A stretch of 64,000 bases of DNA from Ceratodon purpureus (lineage: Eukaryota; Streptophyta; Bryopsida; Pseudoditrichales; Ditrichaceae): NCBI GenBank assembly GCA_014871385.1, contig CM026423.1, forward strand, positions 7,292,967 to 7,356,966, given 5' to 3'. The notes below the pieces were generated by a model, which was given only the letters and a program-made list of their open reading frames with translations, was not told the DNA's origin and did no database searches. Of this stretch, positions 12,420-25,921 are shown in pieces. How positions within the stretch are numbered: position 1 is the stretch's first letter; every line of letters starts with the position of its first letter. The position numbers were made by a program, and so were the translations under genes.

Positions 12420-14589
12420 ATGGATTTGGTTGAGGGCACGGAGGTGTGCGTAACTGGAGGTACTGGCTACATTGCATCATGTCTGATCCAGGGTCTCCTC
12501 CAACGAGGTTACAAAGTCCGCACGACTGCTCGAAACCCTGGTGGGTGTTGTGGCCTTCTCCGCTTTCTTTGACAGAATCGACTCCGTCTAGTAAAATCTT
12601 GAGCGATGGATGTCTTTAGGATATGTTCTGTTGAGTTTTGCTGTTGGCTTGATTGGCAACTGTTGAACTCGTGCAACATTGGGGTAGTTTTTGTGACAGG
12701 AGTAATTGGTGTGTGGGTCTACTCAGATGACAGGACCAAGACTGGGTTCTTATGGCAGTTGCCAGGTGCGACGGAGCGGCTTCAGATCTTCAAGGCAGAG
12801 TTGCTTGAGGAGGGCACCTTCGACGACGCGGTGTCTGGAGTGCACACAGTGTTTCATACTGCATGCCCTGTTCTGTATGATCCCGACGGTGATCCCGAGG
12901 TCTTCACCGTCTTCTTTTTTTCCCCTTTTTCTTCCTGGGTGTACTACGAGTCAAAGTTTTGCAAGTGGCTATGAAGTAAATAAGTCTTGATCGAACCGGT
13001 GAAACTGGTTACAGCCTAATTAGGTCCTCCCGGATTGCACTGCACCCTAAGCACAATATGCATATGTGTTCGAGGACGCTGAGTCTTCTCTTCAGCATTT
13101 GTCGGTCTCGTGAGGGATGGTAGAGTGTCTTTGGAGAACTGGAATTGTTCTCAACATTCGTGTAAATTACCTGTGCAGATGACAATGTTGAATCCTGCAC
13201 TGAAAGGAAATATGAATGTGCTGCGGTCATGCACCAAGTCACCTTCCCTAAAGCGTGTGGTGATGACGAGCTCATGTTCAGCTATCCGATACGACTACAA
13301 CCGGAGCAAGGAGGATGGTCCTCTAAATGAATCAGCATGGAGCAATCCCGAGTATTGCCGAGACTACAAGGTACTCGCATCTCGACCATGTCATCATCCT
13401 TATGTTGAATGTTCGCGGTCCTGGATTCTGCTCTAGAATATCGACAGCTTACAATTCCGACTTTTAATTTCTAGGCGTCAACTGGAGCATTTGTGTGACT
13501 AGTTACTTGACCGTGCAGATGTGGTATGCATTGGCGAAGACGTTAGCTGAGAGGGAGGCAACTGAGTATGCTGCCAAGGAGGGGCTGGACTTGGTGGTTG
13601 TATGTCCATCCTTCGTCATTGGTCCTGCTCTTACCACTGTGCCCACCAGTACCGTGCTGATGATCCTTGGCCTTCTGCGAGGTACATTGTTTTGCAGCTA
13701 ATGGCATTTCCTTTAAATTGGTTCCAGGAATTACATAGGAAATTATTGCATATATGTATGTTATCTGGTTTGGCATTTCTTTCTGCTGGTTATTGGGTAT
13801 TGGTGTTTGATCGTTGCAATCTGTTGATCATGTGCTCGAGTTGATGGAGCAGCGTATGCTTTCTCCAAACATCAAGTCTTCACATGCCAGAAGTTTGCAA
13901 ACAACTAACACTAAATACCCAAGTGCTAGCATTATGTTTACTGTATATAAGTCAGAAAGTATTATTTAAGTCTTTCTAGTCATTCGATATGTATGCAATG
14001 GCCTCAAGAGACCTAAACTAAGTGATATAAGGGCTGGGGAGCAAGCAGTTGCACATGAGTATCCAAACAGAAGGATTGGATTTGTGCATATCGATGACGT
14101 TGTCAAGGCACATGTGCTTGCGATGGAGGTGCCCGAAGCGCACGGCCGATACATATGCTCATCAGATGTTGCACACTTCGAGGACATCATGAGCATGTTG
14201 CAAACCAAGTATCCCAAACTGCGGATTCAGGCTTCAAGGTGAATATGCACACACTAGCTTCGTCTCACAAGAATCAATGAAACGTTCAGTGGCAGGTTGC
14301 TCTACATTGTGCAGATGAGGTTCTATGTTCATATACTCTATATGTTGAGTTTATAGATTCTTTTTATCACGTCGTTCGGCATTGGTGTGTTGTGTTTCAA
14401 GCATCAGCTAACCAGTGAACATGATCCTGATGCAGGTGCTCGGACATGGAGGGTGATGACATACACCATAAGCTGGATACTACCAAGATCGTGGAACTTG
14501 GGCTTACTCAATTCAAGAGCTTAGAACAGATGTATAGTGACATGCTTGAATACTATCACCAGAATCATCTGATTGAGAGTTACGTGTAG
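12420..14589 (+). CDS. NAD(P)H-dependent reductase, cinnamoyl-CoA reductase / dihydroflavonol reductase-like (extended SDR)
   Basis: Six exons, 12420-12540, 12727-12899, 13179-13370, 13519-13681, 13980-14238 and 14436-14589, join in phase to 353 residues, the usual length for SDR108E enzymes. The N terminus has the Rossmann motif [10 protein letters not shown] (residues about 11-20), followed by [12 protein letters not shown], whose arginines fit NADPH binding. [10 protein letters not shown] matches the conserved segment before the substrate pocket, VVMTSS carries the catalytic Ser (129/130) and YALAK the Tyr165-xxx-Lys169 pair. [19 protein letters not shown] is the family's C-terminal signature. 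The reaction would be reduction of a ketone or thioester on a phenylpropanoid, flavonoid or polyketide pyrone. The NWYCYGK signature of true cinnamoyl-CoA reductases is replaced by MWYALAK, so a tetraketide pyrone reductase-like or orphan role is as likely. It is cytosolic by lack of a targeting sequence. Confidence 0.9.
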
Positions 14590-15721
14590 AACAGTTAGTG
14601 ACTAGTTGTTCTATTGTCTTAATTCCACACGACTTATTCTCCAGCCTATCAACATGTTGATACCACTGTAGCTCTATAGCTTCATCATTTCTCAACTTTA
14701 TACCAGGACCGACTGACTCATCACTTTCGTAAGAGTTTTATGCAGATGTGAATTTTTCCAGAGAACAGTGACATGGTGCTTTTGGTGACCAAACACCCTC
14801 CATAAGGTCATTCTCAGTTGCTGAATAAGAATACTAGCACATGATCGGGTTCTCCGATCACCATCTACTAGCCAAAAGATCAACAATTATTTCTTGGTCT
14901 TGGTCTACCTGCAGAACCTATAGTTCAATGTTGACGTAGAGCTTGAGATTACAGAAACTCCCACTAAAACTTAGTATCCGAGTATAAACTCTGTGACCGA
15001 CCACTCAAAAAACACAAATCATAACATGGTAAATTAGTTTCCACATTTGCATACATGTGGAACGGTGCAACACAGCAATACCAGCTAACACGTCATCACT
15101 GCCGACGAGGTGTCTACAGTGTTAAGAATCAACTATGGAACTGGTCCAAGAGGTATCCGTTCTTGATCGATGAGCCGGACGGCCGCCCCACGTGGTCTGT
15201 ACGAGATATAATAACAAAAGAGTCCTCTCGTAAGTAACGCCTGTTTGTCTGCACTGTAAAGGCCAGTCGGCAAAGTGTTGGTCAGTCGGAGCAACAATTT
15301 GGACAACAGCCGAATCCCGACTAACTCAAGTTGTTCAATTCCAGAACCTATAAGACCTTGGGACTTAACACACTAACTTTGTCATAATATCTGTGCAAGA
15401 GCGTGTAAGTTGATGGCTTAATCATATACAGCGTCTTGAGCTCAGAAGTTTTACTAAGTTTTTTGGCAGAGAATCACGGTTTCGCGTGCAGCTATGGCGT
15501 ATCATTTCGATGCAGGGTAGTGAAGCTGGACTATGTCCGAGGTCATTCGACGCGGCAGAGTTAGGAAAGAACCGGAGGGTGGCTGGAGAGCAACAATCTA
15601 GTGATGTGTACTTCAGCTTGCTGAAACTCGCAGAAGTGGGGGTAGAGTCGACAGGAATAGGATTGCGTTATTCTTTCCAAGTGCACAGCGGTGGTGATCG
15701 CTGTCAATTCCGCCTTCCACC
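14590..15721. other. Intergenic between reductase and TNL; probable TNL promoter
   Basis: No convincing gene. A 60-codon ATG frame at 15055-15237 matches no family. The 3' part, up to the TNL start codon at 15722, must hold the TNL promoter and leader. Confidence 0.4.
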
Positions 15722-18700
15722 ATGAAGCGGAAATGGGAGCAGGAACGGGCCGGGACGAGCCATGCGGTGATGGACGACTTCGACGTGTTTCTCAACCACC
15801 GCGGGCCCGATGTCAAAGCCACTTTCGTGGCGCATCTGGAGGAAGCACTCCGATGCGCAGGGTTCCGCCCGTTTCTGGACGCTCGGTCTCTGATGAAGGG
15901 CAATCCCGCTCTCCAGTCCATCGACCAAGCGCTGGATATGGCCAATGTTCATGTTGCGGTTGTGTCCAAGAGATACGCGGAGTCGAAGTACTGTCTGAAG
16001 GAGCTGGTGGCCATGATGAGGAGCGGCAAACCGGTGATTCCCGTGTTCTACGATGTGGAGCCTGTAGACTTGCGGTGGGTGGAGAATGGGCCGTTTGCTG
16101 GAGCCTTCGAAAAGCACAAGTCGAGGGGGAGAACGGCGACGAAACTGCAGGAATGGAGAGATGCTCTGCAAGCGCTGTCAGAAGTCACAGGGTTTCGCTC
16201 CGCTGATTACAAACGGTAAGACCCAATTAAGCTACGATGCGCGCAACGTGTGTGTTCTCCATTCGGTGTAAGATGTGGTAACCGAAAAAATTCTTCTTGG
16301 TATCGTACACAGGCCAGCTTGCTACTTTTAGATGCCCTGCTTAATTTACTTCGAAATCTGTACTCAACTGCTACTATTCCATCTGGATGGAGATTTAGGG
16401 AATGAGACATTGGTTTCTGAGAAATGTTGCTGAGCACTCGACACTTAATATTGTGTGTGCATCTGGTCTCTTGTGCAGCGATGAAGCGCTGCTGAAGCGG
16501 GATGTAGTGAACGAAGTATCACGCCTCACACCTTCAAACCAGCCCGTCGAGGTGGAACAGTTCAGAGTTGGATTGAAGGGCTCGGTCAAGGGATGCATTC
16601 AGATTTTGGAGGACATGGGTGCCGGGCCAGGGATGTTGGGGCTTGTGGGAATGGGAGGTATTGGTAAGACCACTCTCGCAAGAGAAATCTACAACCATTT
16701 TGTGGCGCAGAGGAGGTTCAAACACATGACGTTTTTGGAGATTCGTCGTGATTCTTCAACATCTAATGTTCAGGTTAGACCGACCCAGAGTATGGATTTG
16801 CGAAAACAGTTGTTGTGGGATCTCCTCTCTGTTCCAGACAATTCTTCGAAGTCCAATTACAGCTCTTGGTTCCAGAAGCTATCTACCTTGGGACCGGTGT
16901 TTATTGCAGTTGATGATGTCCACAAACTTGGCCAGTTTGAAGAGCTCATACCCTTCACATCCGCCTTGCATCCAGACAGCCGGATCGTAGTCACATCTCG
17001 TGATCGAGGAGTTTTGAACACTATTGCAGGAAAATCAAAATTCAATCACCATGTGTTTAATGTTTGCCCCTTGGAATGGAAGGAGGCAAATGTGCTTTTC
17101 AATTGGCATGCATTTCAAGCCAAGGAAGCGGCAAAGGGATATGAAAGTGTAGCTGAGGATGTTGTGAGAGCTTGTAGCGGTGTGCCACTTGCGCTGAAGG
17201 TGGTTGGATCAAGCTTGTTTGGCATGCAGTTGGATGGAGATCTGGAAACTATATGGCGAGAAGCAGTGATTGAGTTAAGGAAAAACAGGGATGTGATGGA
17301 TGTTTTGCGATGGAGCTATGATAGTCTTCCAGAATCGGAGAAACACATGTTTTTGGATATCACTTGTCTATTTCATGGAAAGAGTAAAGAAGAGGCTTTT
17401 GCATATTGGGGAAGTTGCAAAGATTGCATGTCATGTAGGGGTGTACCCGCACGTCATATTTCATTGAGGAACCTTATCAACAAAAACCTACTTATGTCAA
17501 GCCCAGATTTTCGTCGAAGAGGTGTATTTAAGGTGCACGACCTCTTGAAAGAGCTAGGTCAAGAGATTGCAGTGAAGACAAAGAGACACTTTGTGAATTG
17601 TAGAGATGCTGAGGCAATTGTTATCAAGAATCAAGTAAGTTCTTTTTACTATCATATCTTTTATAAATTTAATGGTCCGGTGAAGTTTGAATATTTAAAT
17701 GAATTGGTCAAATATATAATTTCATCATATAGATAACTAATAAATGTAAGTGGTGAATCCTTAATTTCTTTAATTATAGCAAATTGTATGTAGTGAAAGT
17801 TAAAGAAGTGAGAGGAACAATTAAGAGAAGAAAGAGAGTATGATTGATATTATCAAATGTAAAATATCTTATGATTTTTTTCTATTTTTTCACTATATTT
17901 GTCTAAATTATAATATGCATGATCTGTGATGTAATTTATAAATGTTTTGAATACACTACATTTAAGTGTGTTAGATATTTTTTATTGTTTTGGATCACAT
18001 ATTGAAAATTAAAAAATGTTGAAATTATTTATGTTGCAGGGATCTGAGAACACCATGGGGCTATATTTAGAAGGAAGTAAAATTCAAGAATTTGAAGCTG
18101 AAAATTTTACAAGCATGCCAAATTTACATTACCTTCAATTGCCACGGGGATGTAAAGTAAATGGAGATTTTAGATCTATGCCAGGAGAATTGAGATGGCT
18201 TCGGTGGCAAGCAATGCCATATACACACATACCGACTGGGCTTAATCTTTCTTTACTTATTAAATTGGACTTTTCAAATAGTACAAATTTGGCAAAACTA
18301 TGGACAAAGTCGAACAACAGTTTGGAGGTATGTTTCAATATAGAATTCAAAAGATTGAATTTTTTTGTATTTATTGCTAAAAATCCCAAATCAAGAATTG
18401 GTTCAATATATGTAGAACATTCTATATTAAATATGGAGTGGAGTTAAAATGCATATCATATTATATTCATATCAATGTAGTACATGTTTAGTATCAAATT
18501 TGACATAATTTAGTGTTCATTTTAGATTAAACACATGTGAATGTATTATATAATATTAAAAAAATATTCTTCGTCGTCTATGATTATAATTAAATTTATT
18601 ATTTCAAGTATTTAAGTATTTTATTACAAATCAAAATCTTTGATTATCAACCATGATGAATGAATATCTTTATTACAATTTTAGAGGAACGTTCATTGTT

Positions 18701-20858
18701 TTAGTGGTCATGCATTGTTAGAAGAACATCCATGAACATAAACCAACATTGACATTTCAAATTACAATATCCATGTACTCTAACATGAGTCAAGAATAAT
18801 GCATTTAATTAGTAGGTTTGGCTAGAATTCTTAACCTTCATGGTAATAAAAAGATTTGTTGACTTGTGGATGTTGTGGGTGTCTCAGAGTTGCTCAAACC
18901 TACTTCACCTGAATTTGGAGGGATGCACATCCATCACAAGACTACCAGATTCCATGGGCCAATCTATACAAGTTTTGCGGCTGTCTTCTTGCGAGAAATT
19001 GGAAATGCTCCCACCATCCATCCAACATCTCAAAGGACTTAGATACCTTGAACTCCGTGCTTGTACAAGCCTGAAAGCTTTGCCGGATTGTATAGGTGCC
19101 CTGTCAAATTTGGAATTCCTTGATGCTCACGGTTGCACTTCGCTCCAGGCGCTTCCGACTTCAATTGGGCTTCTGTCAAGTCTGCAGGAATTATACATTG
19201 AAGCAAATCCAGGATGCCAGATATCCTCGGAGGATATTGGCATTGGCTCTGCTTGGACAAGGTTACAGGATTTGCGCTTAACGAATTGCTGTGGATTAGG
19301 ATCCCGTCTCGATTACGATGCAATGAAAAGCCTTTGGAAGCTAGTTTTGGAAGACAGTGCTCTCACCGAGCTTCCGGAGTCTATGATGGGGAAGTTAACT
19401 CGACTTCAATATTTGGACATTGAGTGTGAGAGGCTGCAATGCCTCCCAAACTCAATTGGCGATCTCAAAATGCTAAGAACCCTCTATCTGTGCCAATGCC
19501 ACAACTTGACGAGGTTGCCTAAAAGTTTGGGTGCAATCTCAAGTTTGGAGTGCTTGATTATTATGTGTTGCCCCATCAGGAAGCTCCCGAAGTCTTTAGG
19601 CTTATTGCCGAAGCTTCATCGCTTGTCCATAAGAGATTGCAAAAATTTGCAGAAGCTCCCGTCTTCCATCAGATTTCCCCAATCGCTCCAAGAATTCGAA
19701 TTCGTGAATTGTGGGAGCAGAGAGGCGATGGGGGCATCGTCAACCGGTTTGCAAGACCTTCTCGAGTGTGGTGCACTTGAAACTCTGAGAATTCAAGATA
19801 GTACTTTCACCGAGGTTGTGGAATCCTTGGGACAGTCAGTACCTCTTGACCAGTTGACCGTCGGTTGCGAGAGGCTGCAATGCCTCCCAAACTCATTTGG
19901 TTATTTGAAAAAGCTCCGAACCCTAGAGCTGTCCGGATGCCTGCACCTGACGAGGTTGCCAAAAAATCTGGGTGCAATCACAAGTTTGGAGTGCTTGATT
20001 ATTATGTGTTGCCCCATCAGGAAGCTCCCGAAGTCTTTAGGCTTATTGCCGAAGCTTCATCGCTTGTCCATAAGAGATTGCAAAAATTTGCAAAAGCTCC
20101 CGTCTTCCATTAGATTTCTCCAATCGCTCCAAGAATTCGAATTCGTGAATTGTGGGAGCAGAGAGGCGATGGGGGCATCGTCAACCGGTTTGCAAGACCT
20201 TCTCAAGTGTGGTGCACTTGAAACTCTGAGAATTCAAGATAGTACTTTCACCGAGGTTGTGGAATCCTTGGGACAGTCAGTACCTCTTGACCAGTTGACC
20301 GTTGGTTGCGAGAAGGTGAAATGCCTTCCAAACTCATTTGGTTATTTGAAAAAGCTCCGAACCCTAGAGCTGTCCGGATGCCTGCACCTGACGAGGTTGC
20401 CTAAAAATCTGGGTGCAATCACAAGTTTGAAGTGCTTGATTATTATGTGTTGCCCCATCAGAAAGCTCCCGAGGTCTATAGGCCTACTGTCGCAACTTCT
20501 AAGGCTGGAAGTGATTGGGTGCACGAATTTGGAGAAGCTCCCAACTTCCATCAGAAAACTCCATAGCCTCGAGGTGTTCGAATTGGAGGATTGTGGAAGC
20601 ATCGAGGCGATGGGGGCACTGATAACTTTGCAGGGCCTGCCAATCTGGGGAAGCACATCCATCACCGAGCTCCCCGCTTCCCTCAGGGGCATTGTGTCCA
20701 CTCTAGCTGTCTACTCGAACAGGTGGTCCTCCGTTTTTAGTTTTCGTGCCCGTTATTACGATACACTCCAAGTTGTGGAACAGGATAAGAGTGGTTTCTT
20801 GAAAGCTTGTCAGGACAAAGTAAGTGGTAAGATAGCATTGCTACGAGGTGTAAACTAG
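15722..20858 (+). CDS. TIR-NBS-LRR (TNL) intracellular immune receptor
   Basis: Four exons (15722-16215, 16479-17634, 18040-18327, 18888-20858) join in phase to 1302 residues, a full-length TNL. The first exon encodes the TIR domain (about 18-160, FDVFLNHRGPD), with E94 in YCLKELV at the position of the catalytic NADase glutamate. The second holds the NB-ARC: P-loop GMGGIGKTT (about 221-229), kinase-2 VFIAVDDV (about 304-311), RNBS-B SRIVVTSRDRG, CSGVPLALK (about 396) and a VHDL form of the MHD motif (about 516). The split of TIR and NB-ARC between exons is classic for TNLs. Exons 3 and 4 encode leucine-rich repeats of the C..L..LP type. Such receptors sense pathogen effectors and signal through TIR-made nucleotides. 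All switch motifs are intact, so the gene looks functional. An internal 441-bp duplication is listed separately. Confidence 0.94.
19430..20560 (+). repeat. 441-bp intragenic tandem duplication within the TNL LRR exon
   Basis: The block containing ttatgtgttgccccatcag occurs at 19561, 20002 and 20443, a period of exactly 441 bp (147 codons, so in frame). The first two units are almost identical over most of their length; protein differences fall mainly in the first 35 residues plus two single changes (P/L and E/K). The third unit matches for its first ~60 residues and then diverges. This indicates recent unequal crossing-over or gene conversion. Confidence 0.93.
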
Positions 20859-21755
20859 TGATGAATTGCTCCGGCATCTTTGTTGCAGTAAACTCCCACG
20901 TCCAATTCCAGCGTATTTTTCAATCTAGTAAGATGTCAATGCAGATCCATCGATATGATACAATATCAACATGTTAGACTACATGATGCCATCTTCGCCC
21001 TGCAGACTGCCATTTCACTAAGACAAGCAATTTAGGACATCCCATTGCTTCTCATCGGCAGTCCTTTTAGTGTTTCTTGCTTGTGTAAAAGATGGCACAG
21101 TGGATGGGCAGATAGTCGCTTCTATTCTACATTCGGTGGAAATGTTTGTTCAGAACAGAGTGACCAGCATCCAGTTCTGAATTTGCCGTGGCAAATCACT
21201 TTAGCCAGCTCCTGCAGCCTTCCAGGATTCCGATTTCTTTCACACCACCCGACTGTCAATTGCCGGGGATTCGTTTCAGTCGATGGTGCTAGCTGATGGT
21301 CATGAACCAAACAATCTTCCTCTTCAAAGCTCTGCACTAGGTGATATCTGCAAACCTTTGTTTGCTGTTACCAAATTAGAGGCTACTACAGTAATATACA
21401 TATACTAAAATTCTGAATTCAATTCAAATGTAATGTACTTGCTTACTTTCTAATTTGCACACACAAACTAGGAAGAGTGCGAAGTTTCAACAAACGAAAT
21501 GAAAGAACTTTGGAGCTGAGTCATGAATAATTTTTGGGACTTCGGATGCATGGAAATGAGATCAGTACTCCCCGATGCACAAGGGGCATTTGTGTTTCAT
21601 TTTAGTAAGGTTCAGTGATCATTCCTTAGCCTGAATGTGGCCATAGCTCTCTTTGATGGCAACTGTTGGACTGCGTCGACACATCTACTCTGCATACTCA
21701 CTCATAGTATGGAATCTGCAAATATGTGTTTCCTTGTTGGTGGGGAGTATTTGTG

Positions 21756-21809
21756 TATCCTTTTAGTTGCATTGTGCAGCATTATCCTTTTAGTTGCATT
21801 GTGCAGCAT
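21756..21809. repeat. 27-bp direct tandem duplication
   Basis: A 27-bp unit containing ccttttagttgcattgtgc occurs twice head to tail, starting at 21756 and 21783. Confidence 0.85.
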
Positions 21810-23423
21810 TCTAGGCAAGTAGTACTCAATCCTGGAGCAATAGCAGTACACATTAAGGTAGCTACACCCATGAGGTCCCTTCTAAAATCTTGGGAAATCT
21901 GGCGAAGTGAATAGATATATGGTATTAAGGATGTTCCATCTTGGAGCATTAGATCCAGCTAGGATTGGTATTAGGTGTATCTATAGTAGATTCTCTAAAA
22001 ATTCACAACTTAAACATACAATGGCCAAATAATGCATTTTAAAGTGCCTTGGAATCATTTTTCTTTTGTTAATCTGGTCCAATAAGTTTTGAAAAGATTA
22101 TAAGTAGGGATCATGCTGAAAACCTTAAAGTCATGCTTATAGGTGTTATGAGCTTAGAAGCTGTAATTTGACGTGAGCCATGAATGTAGTGCCATCTTAT
22201 TAATGAAGTATAAACTATTTTCTTAATAAACACCATTCTGAGGCTTTGTGGATGTCTAAAGATGAGAATCCCGTATAAAAAATTAGATGTATATATCTAA
22301 AGTCATCTTGCTCTAATGATTTCCAAAAAGAAATTATGATGGTTAAATGCACAAGGAGCTTATCCCTTTGATGTCGAGGTAATCATATTGTGGTTACAAA
22401 TACATCAAAAATTCTAATAATAGAAAGTTTGTAAAGAATGGAATTTTTAATTTTGTTGTTTAGAATTAGAGAATCATAACAAACATTTTCTAGAAAAGTA
22501 AAATATTAATTTGGAATTGTGCAACTATCAAAATACCTATTAAAAATTACAAAACCCTAGTAGTTACTTGAAAATACATAAAATACTTATTAATACAATA
22601 CATGCACTATGTATTTTTTCTTGGATTTGGAAGTCTACTATCATATTTTTATTTTAAAATTTAAAATTTAGTTCTCAAATACATGTTCAAAGAATTTATA
22701 TATTTTGATCCTGCCAATGTACGAATTACTTTCACTTTTTAACATATAAACGTTTGTCCTAAAGTGTACATCAATAAGTCACTCTCACTTATAGATTCAA
22801 TATTTAATTGTGTGTAAGTTTATTCTTGACATGGAAGATTGCAACAAAGAAGTATTGGCATAGAAGGTTAGTGTTGAACCTTATTACTTTCATTTTTGAA
22901 AACTTAATCCAAACTTTATTTAACTTTCGGGTCAGGGTACTTTCAAAAATCTCATTTTCAAATGTGCATTGTACAGTTTAAACTCATACTATGATTTTTC
23001 AATGTAAGAGTCCAATCTTATCAAAGTTTAATTAGCATTTATTTTATTAAGTTATGCTTCATTTATACGATTAAATATTTTGAACAATATCACTAATTGC
23101 GATACAAATTGTTGAAAAAACAAATCACTCAAAATTGTAGTTTCTCCAAAATATTTTGGGGGCCATAGTGCTTAAGTAGATTACTTGTGGGGAAATTTTT
23201 GTATTACAAAGAAAATCCAGGTATGCAAGGAATTTGTAAAGGAGGCAAGGAAATAGACATTGGAAATTCTAGACCTAGCTTAGGCTTGGCAAAGATGAAT
23301 GATATGTTGTTAGATTCATTGTGGATGAAAAACTTAGAAAGATGATAAAGGCACTGGACCAATTTTTGTTTTCTTCACAATCAAAATCATATGTTTGGAT
23401 GAAGGAAAATGTTATTTTTGATG

Positions 23424-23531
23424 GATGAGATGTGAACCTTTTGATGAATGGATGAGATGTTAACCTTTTGATGAATGGATGAGATGTTAACCTTTTGATG
23501 AATGGATGAGATGTTAACCTTTTGATGAATG
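23424..23531. repeat. Minisatellite, 4 x 27 bp
   Basis: Four copies of a 27-bp unit beginning gatgagatgttaacc and ending gatgaatg start at 23424, 23451, 23478 and 23505. Only the first differs, by one base (gtgaacc for gttaacc). It lies in gene-free AT-rich DNA. The near identity suggests recent expansion, so it may be polymorphic. Confidence 0.95.
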
Positions 23532-25858
23532 GATAAATTGTTGATAAATGACTATGATTTTGTAGATATAAAAATTAGATGAGATTTTATCACTCAAGAT
23601 TGTCATCATTTAAGAAAATGAATTGCTTTATTATAAATTTTTAAGGTATTCCAAGTTTTGGTCTCTCTTCCTAGATTGATGCTCCATCCTCATGAGTCTA
23701 TAAATGACACAAATAACTATATTTTTGTTTTTCCTAAGTAGATCTAAAAGCCAAACTTGTTCCAATCTATTTCACATGTCAACAAGATTAAATATAAATG
23801 TTTGTTTAGAATCACCTCCTATGAGTTAAAATGCCAAATCTAAACAAAGAATGACAAGGCATTGCATTAGTTGAATGCACAATGGAATATTTTTACTCTC
23901 TTTTTAATTATAAAGGTAATGCATATTATGTAAAACTTGTTTTGTTTCTTGCAGCTAATTTGAAACAAACAAATCTAAAATTCAATCAAATAGTTATAGT
24001 CATATAATGTTTGTTAAAAACACCAAGATGTTGATGCACAAATGATGGCAATGTTCTTTATAGAGGTTAGTTTGTTCTTTCTACATACAAGATACAACAA
24101 ATATCCTATAATTCTACAAATCTTGCTAGAAAGATTTGTTTACAAATAGCGTTCCAAAAATTAAGAATATCAATCATAGTTGAAAAACATTCTTAAAAGA
24201 CCATTCAAATTTCAAATAGATAAAAAGGTAGGGCATATAATCATAATTTGAATAATATTGCTACTTAAGAAGTTGAATTGCTTTAGATTGTATATCTGCG
24301 AAAAGAATTTCATATTAAAAAAAAAATTAAAAAATTAAAAAATTAAAAATCTTTCTATCATGAGTATTAGATATTTGATTAAAAGAATTTTATGAAGGCT
24401 TATAAAAGAAAAAACTTCTTCAAAATATTCCAAAGACAGAGGATTGCAACCTTGTGATTTTCATTGACAAAGTTTTTCTTTTGCACATTTTGTATTTAGT
24501 GTAATGAAATCAAAAAGCTCTTTGACAATAATAATATGAAAATGGCTGCCTTTAATGTTACAAACATGTGTTCTACAAATATCACTTATTATAGAAAAAA
24601 CACTTCTAAAAATCCAAACTTGTAAGTAATAACTTTTATGATAAAAAAATGATTCTTTATAAAATTAATTTATTTCAACTATGGTTTTTAATAAAAATTA
24701 ACTTTCATTCCAACCACAACTTTTCCAAGCTTGTTTTCAAAAACTTTAAAATAAAAAAATATAAAGATGATTGAGACTCTAAGCTTAGGTGCTAGTATTA
24801 TCCTAACCAAGAAGTTAACAATATGTTATTGTTGATATATTACCTAAATTAGTTGGTTGAAATACTTAAGGAGACTAATCCCCTTATTGGAGTATATTTG
24901 TTATGTTTTCTATAATGCTTCATTTAAAACACATACTTTGCTGCAGTTGTTGTGATTTGATGAATCTTGAAAGTTTATTTAAAAAAATTAATATCAAAAG
25001 TCATGTTATCTTTTTTAAAAAATTGCATTTTAAATACAATTATTGTAAAAACTTATTACATGCTCTAAGTACCAACAAAGTGGTGAAGAATTTTATAAGT
25101 TGTACAGAAAGTTGTTTATATCTAATATAACCACTAATAAAAAACATGATAATTTTTCTTGAGGTGTTGGTTTTATCCGCTATGACAACATAGTTTCTTC
25201 AAAGAACATGTTGCTCCATGTTATGTCTATCCAAACTTTTAGGCCTTTGCTTGTTTATCTTTGCATTTGAAGATAATGTTAAAAGTTGTGGAAATGCATA
25301 CAATACAAAATATGATTATTCAAAAGCTTCCACTTTTTTGTCTTTTATAACAGTTGCAGTATATTGGATTTGCTCTTATGACCATGGAATACAAAACGTA
25401 CTACACCACTTTGACGCTAGTATCAAAAAACATGGTACACACTCATCATAAAAAATGCCATATTTAAAATTGGATTTTTTTTTGACAACACTAAATTAAG
25501 ATGTTATGGGGATAGAGAAGCAAACTTTGGCTTTGAAAGGATTAGACTACAATTGTCTAATCCTTCCAATTGCAAAAGAATACACTTCTAAATTCATTGA
25601 GTTATGAAGCAATTTTTTTCATTTTTGTGTATTTCCAACTAAAGAATTTTGTGCCTAACTACTACAACTACTAGTATGTAAAATCTTAGATGCTCATATT
25701 ATCCAATTGTGAGATCATGGCATTTAAATTGAGAAGCAAAGTTTATTTTAGTACTATTTAAACGACATCATAGACTTTGTACCATCATTAAAAGTAATAT
25801 GGAACCTCAAATTCTTTGAAAACATTTATTTTCACCTTAACTTCATATTTGAGAGTAT

Positions 25859-25921
25859 GCTACAAAGTATTGGACTAAGGCTATAAAGTATTGGGCTAAT
25901 GCTACAAAGTATTGGGCTAAT
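25859..25921. repeat. Short tandem repeat, 3 x 21 bp
   Basis: Three copies of a 21-bp unit (gctacaaagtattgggctaat and variants) start at 25859, 25880 and 25901. Confidence 0.9.

Noticed and set aside
15722-16215. TIR exon as a stand-alone TIR protein
   Set aside because: The frame runs 3 bp into a strong GTAAG donor and joins in phase to the NB-ARC exon, the usual TNL structure.
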